Part shown: piece by piece, positions 1-7,407 of the stretch | Position numbering within the stretch: the first letter of the stretch is position 1 | Layout: every line of letters starts with the position of its first letter | Assembly (NCBI GenBank): GCA_045612485.1 | Contig: JAZKZE010000061.1 | Span: 1-32,149, forward strand | Direction: 5' to 3' | Source: RGIG5327 sp045612485 | Lineage (GTDB): Bacteria > Verrucomicrobiota > Lentisphaeria > Victivallales > UBA1829 | DNA length: 32,149 bases | Translations under genes and position numbers: made by a program | Notes under the pieces: generated by a model | Databases searched by the model: none | What the model saw: the letters and a program-made list of their open reading frames with translations, nothing else | Told to the model about the DNA's origin: nothing

Positions 1-9
1 CTGGCTCAT

Positions 10-94
10 ACGCTCACAATTCCTTGTGAGCGTCCGCAAGGCGATTGCCCTGCGGTTCATTCGCACATCCACTGCGCGCTCGGCGGCAACCGCC
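10..94. repeat. GC-rich cluster of three hairpins at the left edge
   Basis: Three inverted repeats follow each other. The first is a perfect 10-bp stem at 10-19/24-33 (ACGCTCACAA, loop TTCC). The second is a stem at 34-38/51-55 (CCGCA/TGCGG) with an inner GGC/GCC pair. The third is a 5-bp stem at 82-86/90-94 (GGCGG, loop CAA, CCGCC). The stretch is much richer in G+C than the AT-rich DNA that follows. A 69-codon open frame crosses it (45-254) but has no ribosome-binding site and an implausible composition. It may be an intergenic repeat or the structured 3' end of a transcript that begins outside the window. No second copy is present here, so the repeat reading is inference. The rest of 1-307 holds only the promoter and leader of the next gene. 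Confidence 0.5.
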
Positions 95-198
95 TCGCCT
101 GGCAACCGAACATTTCTCTTTTTTCCATGATTTTATGGGACAGCTGTGGCAGGAATTTTCAAATACGTTTTTTTTACTTTACAGGAGCGTTTATCTGA

Positions 199-227
199 TT
201 GAAAAAATCCCCTTTTCATGTTATATT
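199..227 (+). promoter_or_regulatory. Sigma70-type promoter of the EIIA-CBS gene
   Basis: The -35 box is TTGAAA (199-204), the spacer is 17 bp, and the -10 box is TATATT (222-227), preceded by TGT. Transcription would start near 234, giving a leader of about 74 nt. The leader contains a short inverted repeat (ACCGG 233-237 / CCGGT 248-252). Confidence 0.6.
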
Positions 228-307
228 AATGTACCGGTATTTCATTCCCGGTAAACAGATCATGCGGGACAATTTTTCCGCAGTGCAGTAAAAAAAGGAG
301 ATCCAGA

Positions 308-1228
308 ATGAAACTTACATCCTTACTTGCCCCGGAACTTATTTTTTTTGATGTTCCTGGCGAAACAAGAGAAGAATTTTACAAAAACATTCTGCAGCGT
401 ATTGCAAAGGTCAAAGCTCTGCCAGCCTCCCCGGAACAGATCGCAGCAGATATGATCGCAAGGGAAGATGCCGCCAACATTTCCTATGATGCGGGTTTTG
501 CATTTCCCCATGTGAGATACCCCATGCTGACAGATCTGGATATTGCTATTGCCATCCCTGCAAAACCTTTCAAGGTCAGAGAAAATGATAAACAGGAATC
601 CAAAGTTGTGATTTGCAACCTCATTTCCGAAAATACTTCTGTTATCTACCTCAAGATCCTTGCAGCTTTTACAAGATTCGTTCTTTCCTCCCCGGCAGAA
701 TTTGACGACCTTGCCGCGGCGAAAGATGCAGAACAATTTCTCCGGATACTCAATTCTTCCGATGTGAAAGTACAGAGTACGCTTTGTGCAGAAAACGTGA
801 TGAAGAAGGATGTTCTTACTGTCAAAAGCAGTGACCCCATAAGCAAACTTCTGGATATTATTGCAAAAGAAAAATATTATGAAGTACCGGTTGTGGATGA
901 CAACAACCGTCTGGTGGGACTTGCCAGCGGCGAACTGATTTTCAGATCCGTTTTCCCCGATTATATCATGCGTATGGATAATCTCAACTTCCTTTCCCGT
1001 TTTGAACCCTTTGAAACACTGTTCAAGGAAGAGGATAAATCCCTGGTGAAAGAGGTCATGATCCCGGTTCCGGAAAAACTGATCGTGCGTAAAGATACCC
1101 CGGTCATCCAGCTTACCATGACTCTGCTCAAAGAAAAAGGAAGTACAGTTTTTGTTCTTGATGATAAAGACCGTCTTACCGGAGCAGTGGATTATGTGGA
1201 TCTTATCTCCAATATTCTCCGCGGATGA
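308..1228 (+). CDS. PTS EIIA (PtsN-like) domain fused to a CBS pair
   Basis: This 306-residue cytoplasmic protein has two parts. Residues 1-150 resemble the nitrogen-PTS/fructose EIIA domain. The phospho-acceptor histidine is H68 in GFAFPHVR, the place of GxAxPH in PtsN. Residues 160-306 form two CBS repeats (ENVMKKDVLTV onward and KEVMIPVPEKL onward), which usually bind adenine nucleotides. The start is supported by an AAAAAAGGAG site 7 bases upstream. EIIANtr is known to regulate K+ transport and kinases in proteobacteria rather than to move sugar. No EIIB or EIIC gene is nearby. The next gene encodes an ion or organic-anion permease, so this may be a nucleotide- and phosphorylation-sensing regulator of that transporter. 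The domain assignment is firm; the role is inference. Confidence 0.85.
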   Translation: MKLTSLLAPELIFFDVPGETREEFYKNILQRIAKVKALPASPEQIAADMIAREDAANISYDAGFAFPHVRYPMLTDLDIAIAIPAKPFKVRENDKQESKVVICNLISENTSVIYLKILAAFTRFVLSSPAEFDDLAAAKDAEQFLRILNSSDVKVQSTLCAENVMKKDVLTVKSSDPISKLLDIIAKEKYYEVPVVDDNNRLVGLASGELIFRSVFPDYIMRMDNLNFLSRFEPFETLFKEEDKSLVKEVMIPVPEKLIVRKDTPVIQLTMTLLKEKGSTVFVLDDKDRLTGAVDYVDLISNILRG

Positions 1229-1254
1229 TCATTACAAAAATATCATTACAAAAA
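1228..1254. repeat. Short tandem direct repeat between EIIA-CBS and permease genes
   Basis: ATCATTACAAAAA occurs twice (1228-1240 and 1242-1254) with one base between, a 14-bp period. It starts inside the stop codon of the EIIA-CBS gene. The rest of the 119-base gap to the permease start is very AT-rich and shows no clear terminator. The function is unknown; it may simply be low-complexity DNA. Confidence 0.4.
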
Positions 1255-1347
1255 AATCAAAATATATAAACAGGGAACATTTCAGAAAATCACAGTAATT
1301 TGTTAACAGATTTTCAGAAAAGTTCAAAAATTCAAGAAGATTTTATC

Positions 1348-2811
1348 ATGTATAATATTCAGGAAATTTTTTCGTCTTTTCAAGGGGCTTTTTCCCATAT
1401 TCCCGAAGGAGTCCTTGCAAGTATCACCAATGCTGCTTCAAGTGGGGAAGGATTCAGATTCTACTTTGCCGCAGCAGTATTTCTGATTACATTTATTGCC
1501 GTTGCAACAGAAAAGATCCACAAAACAACAGCAGTACTTATCGGGGCGGCGCTCATGCTCATGGTAATTCTGCCGGGTCCCGCCCATCACATTCCGGAAG
1601 GGGTGGCAGGTGATGCTCTCAAATACTGCAAACTGGACTTTTTTGCCAGATATGTGAATTTTGATGTGGTATTCACTCTTGCAGGGATGATGGTCATTGT
1701 GAATGTTTTGAGTAAAACCGGTCTTTTCCAGTATGTTGCCATCAAATCTGTAAAAATCGCCAAAGGCTATCCCATGCCCACCATGCTTCTTCTGGTATGT
1801 GCTACGGCAGTTCTTTCCGCATTTCTGGACAACGTGACCACCGTTCTTCTGGTGATCCCGGTAACATTCCTTGTTGCCTCCCAGATGAAACTCAATCCCA
1901 TACCTTTTCTCATGGCGGAAACAATGGCAAGCAATATCGGCGGAACAGCCACCCTTATCGGTGACCCGCCCAACCTGATCATCGGTTCTGCGGTCAACCT
2001 GGACTTTATGGCATTTATCATCAACCTTACCCCCTTTATTCTGATACTTATGGGGATCTTCTGCGTGGGGCTTTGGATGATCTATGGTAAAAATATGCAG
2101 GTAACGGTGGAACAGCGTGCCGCTATCATGGAAATGGATGAAAAATCCGCCATTACCGATGCTTCCACATTGAAACGGGCAGGCTTTGTCATGTGTCTTA
2201 CCCTTCTGGGCTTTATCCTCCACGGTTTCGTAGGCTTGCAGCCCAGCGTTGTGGCTCTGGGCGGTATGGCTCTCTGCCTTCTGCTCTGCAAAGTAAATGT
2301 GGATGAAATGCTGGAAAAGATCGAATGGGGAACTCTTTTCTTCTTCATCGGACTTTTCATCGTTGTGGAAGGTGCCGCCTACTCCGGAGTTATGGGTAAA
2401 ATCGGACTTCTTCTCCAATTCACAACCTCCTGGCACCCTCTTGCAGTCATCCTTGCCATCATGTGGTGCTGCGGACTTGCTGTTGCTATCGTGAACAACG
2501 TTTCTTTCACTACAGTAGTTGTTTCTCTCATTACCGGCTACTTCAGTTCGGATATGGCAAACGCCTATTTTGTAAACAATACAGCTCATCAGCATCTGCT
2601 GTGGTGGGGGATCGCCCTTGCAGTATGTCTGGGCGGAAATATGACGGTTCTGGGAGCTGCGGCAAACCTTGTTTCCGTAGGGATCGCCAAACAGAATAAA
2701 AATGAGATCAGTTTCATGCAGTTTATGAAATTCGGTGTCCCTGTGACCATAGCTTCCCTTATTCTGGCATCTTTGTATATCGTATTCCGTTTCTATGTGA
2801 TCGGAAAATAA
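1348..2811 (+). CDS. NhaD/ArsB/P-protein-type permease (SLC13-like, ion transporter superfamily)
   Basis: This is a polytopic inner-membrane transporter of 487 residues with about a dozen hydrophobic segments. Diagnostic signatures are LDNVTTV near residue 160 and the ETMASNIGGTATLIGDPPN block near residues 190-208, which place it in the ArsB/NhaD group (COG1055 type). NhaD members exchange Na+ for H+, ArsB exports arsenite, and related proteins carry organic anions. The sequence alone does not fix the substrate, and no ars genes are nearby. The frame opens upstream with TTG at 1300, but the ATG at 1348 is preferred because it starts a normal N-terminus. Neither start has a strong ribosome-binding site. 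The gene follows EIIA-CBS on the same strand with no obvious terminator, so the two are probably co-transcribed. Confidence 0.82.
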   Translation: MYNIQEIFSSFQGAFSHIPEGVLASITNAASSGEGFRFYFAAAVFLITFIAVATEKIHKTTAVLIGAALMLMVILPGPAHHIPEGVAGDALKYCKLDFFARYVNFDVVFTLAGMMVIVNVLSKTGLFQYVAIKSVKIAKGYPMPTMLLLVCATAVLSAFLDNVTTVLLVIPVTFLVASQMKLNPIPFLMAETMASNIGGTATLIGDPPNLIIGSAVNLDFMAFIINLTPFILILMGIFCVGLWMIYGKNMQVTVEQRAAIMEMDEKSAITDASTLKRAGFVMCLTLLGFILHGFVGLQPSVVALGGMALCLLLCKVNVDEMLEKIEWGTLFFFIGLFIVVEGAAYSGVMGKIGLLLQFTTSWHPLAVILAIMWCCGLAVAIVNNVSFTTVVVSLITGYFSSDMANAYFVNNTAHQHLLWWGIALAVCLGGNMTVLGAAANLVSVGIAKQNKNEISFMQFMKFGVPVTIASLILASLYIVFRFYVIGK

Positions 2812-2850
2812 ATCATCCGGATAATATTCCCTTACTTACGGAGGCAATCA

Positions 2851-3186
2851 ATGGAATCAGAAGAAAAAAGACTTCAGGAGATCGATAAACTTTCTTTCGA
2901 GGAAGCCTTGCAGAAACTTGAAGAACTGGTCAGTGAGATGGAAAGCGGAAACTCCCCGCTGGAAAAAATGATCCGTTCTTTTGAAGAAGGTTCCATCCTT
3001 GCCTCCGCCTGTCAGGCAAAACTGGATGTTTTACGCAAAAAAATCGAAATATTGCGTAAAGACCGGCAGAGCGGCAATTACAAGTGGACACCTCTGCAAA
3101 GTTCTGCCGCAAATCCGGCGGAGATCCGGACTGAGGAAAATGAAACAGGAAATGATTCCGGTACGGAAGAAGATGTACCCTTCTGA
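2851..3186 (+). CDS. xseB: Exodeoxyribonuclease VII small subunit
   Basis: This 111-residue protein has the XseB signature in residues 10-65: LSFEEALQKLEELVSEMESG followed by LEKMIRSFEEG. XseB forms a helical hairpin that binds several-fold to the long arm of XseA, giving the exonuclease that digests single-stranded DNA in both directions. The usual length is about 80 residues. Here an acidic, low-complexity tail (about residue 70 onward, rich in E, N and D) extends the protein. A GGAGG site lies just ahead of the ATG. The large subunit xseA is not next to it in this window. The XRE-cupin gene follows after 19 bases, so shared transcription is likely. Confidence 0.9.
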   Translation: MESEEKRLQEIDKLSFEEALQKLEELVSEMESGNSPLEKMIRSFEEGSILASACQAKLDVLRKKIEILRKDRQSGNYKWTPLQSSAANPAEIRTEENETGNDSGTEEDVPF

Positions 3187-3205
3187 AACAGGAAATACTT
3201 GACGT

Positions 3206-3781
3206 ATGGATTTATTACAGTTATCACAGAATATCAAAAGTCTGCGTCTTTCCCAGAAAATGACGGTGGAACAGCTTGCCGCAAAAAGCGGTTTCAGCAA
3301 AGGATTTATTTCCCAGGTGGAAAATTTCCGGGTCACCCCGTCCCTGAACGCCCTGAACCGTCTGGCAGATGCCCTGGGGATCTCTATGTCCGCACTTTTC
3401 CAGCAGGAACAGAAGTCCCCTGTATATACTTTCGGCAATCTCTCTGACGGGGAGGAATTCTTCCGTGATGACAATTTGCGTTACGGAATAAAATATTTTG
3501 CCCTTGCCTACCGTCAGATCGGCAGAAAGATGAATCCTTTTGTTATTGAATATACCCCCTCCACGGAGGAACGGGATTTCATGGTGCATGATACGGAAGA
3601 ATTCTTCCTTCTTCTGGAAGGGGAACTGGATTATCACCTGATCGACGATACTACCATCCGCCGTATGAAGAAAGGGGATACCCTTTATATGCAGGCCAAT
3701 ATCCCCCATAGAGTTACCCTTGCACCGGAATGTAAATATGCAAAAGCATTTCTGGTCTATTCCCAACCTGATAACACATAA
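3206..3781 (+). CDS. XRE-family transcription regulator with C-terminal cupin
   Basis: The protein has 191 residues. Residues 5-60 form an HTH_3 (Cro/C1-type) DNA-binding domain, with the pattern LSQKMTVEQLAAKSGFSKG and then SLNALNRLADALGIS. Residues 110-180 form a cupin_2 sensor (EEFFLLLEGELDYHL, then MKKGDTLYMQANIPHRV). HTH-cupin regulators of this kind sense small molecules and often control metabolism of amino acids, polyamines or carboxylates. The ligand here is unknown. An AGGAAAT site lies about 10 bases before the ATG. It sits 19 bases after xseB and 7 bases before rlmI, so it looks embedded in a housekeeping operon rather than next to an obvious target gene. Confidence 0.88.
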   Translation: MDLLQLSQNIKSLRLSQKMTVEQLAAKSGFSKGFISQVENFRVTPSLNALNRLADALGISMSALFQQEQKSPVYTFGNLSDGEEFFRDDNLRYGIKYFALAYRQIGRKMNPFVIEYTPSTEERDFMVHDTEEFFLLLEGELDYHLIDDTTIRRMKKGDTLYMQANIPHRVTLAPECKYAKAFLVYSQPDNT

Positions 3782-3788
3782 AAAAACG

Positions 3789-4973
3789 ATGAAAAAAATC
3801 ATTTTGAAAAAAGGCAGAGAACGTTCTCTTGAAAAAAGACATCCCTGGATCTTTTCCGGAGCTATAGAAAAGATCCCGCAGGATATCTCCTGCGGTGAAA
3901 CGGTGGAAATCCTTTCCCGTGACGGGGAATTTCTTGCAAAAGGGGCTTATTCGCCGTCATCCTCCATTCCGGTAAAGATCTGGACTTTTCAGGAACAGGA
4001 GGAGATCGACAGGGAATTTTTCAGAAGAAAACTGGCGGATGCTTTTCTTCTGCGGCAGAAAATCTATGGAGGAACACTTCCGGATGCTTACAGACTCGTC
4101 AGTGCGGAATCCGATTCCCTGCCCGGACTTATTGTGGATATTTATGGAAAATATGCTGTCATCCAGATCACGTCAGCCGGGATGGATCATTTCCGGGATC
4201 TCATCGGGGAACTGCTGCTGGATTATGCCGCAGGAGTCTATGAAAGAAGTGATGTGGAAAGCAGGGAAAAAGATTCCCTTGAACACAAAAAAGAACATCT
4301 TGCAGGAGAGGAACTTCCCCCGGAGATCCTGTTTACAGAAAACGGCATCCGTTTTGCCATGGATCCTGTAAACGGTCATAAAACAGGTTTTTATCTTGAC
4401 CAGAGGGAGAGCCGGAAAAGGGTGATGGATTCTCTGAAAGGCTGTAAAAATGTTCTCAATACTTTTGCCTATACCGGCGGCTTCGGTCTTGCCGCCTTGA
4501 AAGGCGGTGCGGAAAAAGTTCTGAATATAGATTCCTCCCTTCCCGCCTTGGAACAGGCACGGAAAAATGCCGCATTGAATGGTTTTACGGAAGAAGAATT
4601 TCTCACAGAATGTGCCGATGTATTTGCCTTTTTACGCAAATGCCGGGATTCCAGGAAAACCTTTGATGCCATAATTCTCGATCCTCCGAAATTTGCCGAA
4701 AGCGTCAAACAGAAAGAGAAAGCCGCCCGTGCCTATAAGGACATCAATCTTTTAGCTATGAAATTACTGGATAAAGGAGGATTTCTTTTCACCTTCTCCT
4801 GCTCCGGGGCAATGGATGATGATCTTTTCCGGAAAGTAGTGGATTCTGCGGCAATGGATGCAAAACGGGATTTCCGTATCACAAGTTTTCTTTCCCAGGC
4901 TTCCGACCATGTCGTATCCGCCTGTTTCCCGGAAGGGAGATACCTTAAAGGGCTGGGCGGAATCGTATTTTAA
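3789..4973 (+). CDS. rlmI: 23S rRNA (cytosine-5)-methyltransferase, RlmI family
   Basis: This protein has 395 residues, nearly the length of E. coli RlmI (396). It uses S-adenosylmethionine to methylate C1962 of 23S rRNA in the E. coli enzyme. The N-terminal PUA domain (about 1-75) begins KKGRERSLEKRHPWIFSGAI. The Rossmann-fold methyltransferase domain has the SAM-binding stretch NTFAYTGGFGLAALKGGAEK, then DPPKF at 298-302 and TFSCSG with C338, the expected catalytic cysteine. The frame is open back to 3720 inside the preceding gene. The ATG at 3789 is chosen because the homologous N-terminus starts there and it leaves a 7-base gap to the regulator stop. The insert at about 150-175 (acidic and lysine-rich) is slightly unusual. 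Confidence 0.88.
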   Translation: MKKIILKKGRERSLEKRHPWIFSGAIEKIPQDISCGETVEILSRDGEFLAKGAYSPSSSIPVKIWTFQEQEEIDREFFRRKLADAFLLRQKIYGGTLPDAYRLVSAESDSLPGLIVDIYGKYAVIQITSAGMDHFRDLIGELLLDYAAGVYERSDVESREKDSLEHKKEHLAGEELPPEILFTENGIRFAMDPVNGHKTGFYLDQRESRKRVMDSLKGCKNVLNTFAYTGGFGLAALKGGAEKVLNIDSSLPALEQARKNAALNGFTEEEFLTECADVFAFLRKCRDSRKTFDAIILDPPKFAESVKQKEKAARAYKDINLLAMKLLDKGGFLFTFSCSGAMDDDLFRKVVDSAAMDAKRDFRITSFLSQASDHVVSACFPEGRYLKGLGGIVF

Positions 4974-5016
4974 GCAAAAAATAATAAATCAGCTATCACA
5001 TAAATAAGGAGTTATT

Positions 5017-7161
5017 ATGCTTCAGGAAAAAAATTATGATTTTCTGAAAAGAATGAAGACGATCCACATTCCGGGAAGACGGGACTGTTCTGTTACCGGA
5101 ACGGAACAGGATGTTATGATCGACGGGTCATGGAAAATTGCTGTAAGTAATGATCCTTCCCAAAAAGCCATGCGGGCAGCTCAGGACTTTCAGGATTATC
5201 TTTTTGTAAGTATGGAATTATCTCTCCCCATTGTAAAACTTTCTGCCGGGGAAAGTATGGAAAAATGTATCTCTTTTCTCAAAAAAGAGGAATACAAAGG
5301 CACTCTGGCAAATGAACCGGTAAAAAAAGGTTCTTTTGCTGTGGAATTTACAAAAGAAAATGTTCTTCTGTGCGGAGCAGACGACAACAGTCTTCTCTAT
5401 GCCATGGTGTATATTGAAGATTGCATGAATCTTGTCAATGCCCCCGTTCTTCCTGTGAAAAAATGTCTGCGGGAAGATCTGACAAGAATGAGAAGCATCC
5501 ATTCCGGTGCCGGTGTGGATAAATTCCCGGACTGGCAGTTCAATGCCATTCTTCATGCGGGCTTCAATGGGGTTGACCTTTTTCTCAAAGGCATTGACAC
5601 TGTTTCCTGGGGGCATTGCGATATTGCATCTCTTATTGATGATGCAGATGAATACGGTATCGGCGTAGTTCTGTATAACTACATACGCTCTTTCAAACAC
5701 CCGGATGATGCGGATGCTGTGGCATTTTTCGATTCCATTTACGGGGAAGTGGCAAGACGTTACCCGAAAGCAAAAGCTATAAGTCTTGTAGGGGAATCTC
5801 TGGAATTTCCCAGCAAAGACCCCGCCACAACAGGCAAAAGATGGCGTGAAAGCATGGTGGACGGGATCCGTGATACCCGCCCCAGTCCCGGTTGGTATCC
5901 CTGTTATGACTACCCCGCTTACCTTTCCCGGATCCGTGATGCCGTTCACAATGTGAATAAAGATATTGAAGTCATCTTCAGCACCTACAACTGGGGCTGG
6001 GCTCCTTATGAAGTAAGAAAAAAATTTCTGGAAGGATTCCCCAAAGGGATCACTTTGCAGATAACCTATGAGATTTTCAAACAGAACCGCAGAGGACCTC
6101 TTGCCTGTCCGGTAATGGATTATACCATTTCTGCTGTTGAACCCGGATACTATTTCTCCTCTGAAGCGGAGATCGCCGCCTCTCTGGGTATTCCTGTCCG
6201 TGCAACAGCCAACCTTGCCGGCTGTACCTGGGACTTTGGAACAGCCCCCTATGTGCCTGTTCCCCAGAGATGGATCAAAAAGATGCTTATTCTGAAAAAG
6301 TATCTTCTGGAATGCGGGGTGAAAAGTTTCTATGACAACCACCACTACGGCTGGACACCCAATGTGATGAACGATCTGGAAAAAGAGATCTTCAATATCT
6401 CCGGTGAACAGGATCTTGATGCCTTCCTGCTGAAACTTGCAAAGCGGGATTTCGGAAATAATGCAGCAGAAAATATTGTAAAAGTATGGGAAATATGGAG
6501 CAAAGCCATGGATCACTATGTAGCCTCCAATGAAGACCAGTACGGTCCCTGGCGTACAGGCCCCTCCTATCCCTTTATTTTCCAGCCCAACATCACCCGT
6601 ACCATGGGCAGTAAAGAGATTCCCTTCCCGGCGGAGGAAACAGCCCACTTCGGCAACAGGATCATCAAAACATTGTATATGCCCTATGAAAATGAGTGTC
6701 AGTCCCCCGGTCCCCTGCGTTACCCCTTGGAATTGAAGGATCTGAGAGAGATGCGCCGCATCTGGGAAGAAGGACTTGCTCTTCTGGAAGAGACCCTGAA
6801 AGATATCCCCGCAGGATTCCGGAAGGAAAATGCGGAAAGATTGTTTGCGCTTGGTTCTTTCATCAAGCACTCCATCATCACAACCACCAACATCAAAGAA
6901 TGGTGGCTCCTTAATACAAAATTACAGGCATCCTCCAGCAAGGAAGAGATGCTTTCCATTCTGGATAAACTGGAAGTTCTTGCCGCAGAAGAAATGGCAA
7001 ATGCCGCTTCCACGATCCCCCATGTAGTTGCCGACTCCCGTATCGGTTGGGAACCCAGCATGGAGTATGTCTGCGACAAATGGCATCTGGAATGGAAAAA
7101 CCGTCAGATGGAAAGTATGCTTCTGGAAATCAAGGCATACAGAAAGATGATCGAACTGTAA
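5017..7161 (+). CDS. Putative glycoside hydrolase, GH20/GH67-like fold, family unassigned
   Basis: This is a 714-residue protein without a signal peptide, so it is probably cytoplasmic. Residues 30-155 resemble the alpha/beta N-terminal domain of GH20 and GH67 enzymes (AAQDFQDYL, then LLCGADDNSLLYAMVYIED). Residues 160-470 look like a TIM barrel: MRSIHSGAG, FNGVDLFLKGID, ISLVGESLEFPS, IEVIFSTYNWGW and NHHYGW. The glutamate in VGESLEFPS is a candidate catalytic residue by position only. The rest is helical. AAGGAG lies 6 bases before the ATG. It follows rlmI by 43 bases and ends at a strong terminator. No sugar transporter is adjacent. The glycosidase reading is inference from fold-like patterns; the family and substrate are not assigned. 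Confidence 0.55.
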   Translation: MLQEKNYDFLKRMKTIHIPGRRDCSVTGTEQDVMIDGSWKIAVSNDPSQKAMRAAQDFQDYLFVSMELSLPIVKLSAGESMEKCISFLKKEEYKGTLANEPVKKGSFAVEFTKENVLLCGADDNSLLYAMVYIEDCMNLVNAPVLPVKKCLREDLTRMRSIHSGAGVDKFPDWQFNAILHAGFNGVDLFLKGIDTVSWGHCDIASLIDDADEYGIGVVLYNYIRSFKHPDDADAVAFFDSIYGEVARRYPKAKAISLVGESLEFPSKDPATTGKRWRESMVDGIRDTRPSPGWYPCYDYPAYLSRIRDAVHNVNKDIEVIFSTYNWGWAPYEVRKKFLEGFPKGITLQITYEIFKQNRRGPLACPVMDYTISAVEPGYYFSSEAEIAASLGIPVRATANLAGCTWDFGTAPYVPVPQRWIKKMLILKKYLLECGVKSFYDNHHYGWTPNVMNDLEKEIFNISGEQDLDAFLLKLAKRDFGNNAAENIVKVWEIWSKAMDHYVASNEDQYGPWRTGPSYPFIFQPNITRTMGSKEIPFPAEETAHFGNRIIKTLYMPYENECQSPGPLRYPLELKDLREMRRIWEEGLALLEETLKDIPAGFRKENAERLFALGSFIKHSIITTTNIKEWWLLNTKLQASSSKEEMLSILDKLEVLAAEEMANAASTIPHVVADSRIGWEPSMEYVCDKWHLEWKNRQMESMLLEIKAYRKMIEL

Positions 7162-7195
7162 AAAGGTATCCTGTTTTCATACAGTTACAACAAAT

Positions 7196-7241
7196 GGGGA
7201 CTGCTGCAAATTTTCAGCAACAGTCCCCGTTCTATTTTTTT
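7196..7241 (+). terminator. Rho-independent terminator after the GH-like gene
   Basis: The stem GGGGACTG (7196-7203) pairs with CAGTCCCC (7221-7228). It is extended by an inner CTG/CAG pairing and followed by a T-rich tract at 7235-7241. It closes the plus-strand transcript ending at 7161. Confidence 0.8.
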
Positions 7242-7407
7242 GAAAATGACTTCTTACTTACAGAAGATCTTTTCAATTCATCCAGACTTGCGTTCAAGTC
7301 GGAGAGAGGATCACGCAAGTGGGTATGCCGTAATCAGCAACACAGAATTTCAGCGTATCTCCTTTATATTAAAAATATTCTATTGTTTCTTCCAGCCAAA
7401 GATCATT
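7242..7407. other. Convergent intergenic stretch with an 8-bp inverted repeat
   Basis: This lies between two convergent genes. It contains ACTTGCGT (7286-7293) and ACGCAAGT (7313-7320), a perfect 8-bp inverted repeat around a 19-base loop. No T-tract follows on the minus strand, so it is a poor intrinsic terminator. On the minus strand an AAAGGAG motif (near 7358-7364) precedes only very short frames. I see no convincing gene. Confidence 0.4.

Noticed and set aside
45..254. A 69-codon open frame at the left edge
   Set aside because: It passes through the hairpin cluster and the promoter of the next gene, lacks a ribosome-binding site and changes composition abruptly.
1300..1347. TTG start 16 codons upstream for the permease
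   Set aside because: No ribosome-binding site precedes it and the extra residues are charged and unlike a permease N-terminus; ATG at 1348 is preferred.
5218..6870. A 550-codon open frame on the minus strand
   Set aside because: It is antisense to the GH-like gene at 5017-7161 and has the Phe/Gly/Cys-rich composition typical of a shadow frame.
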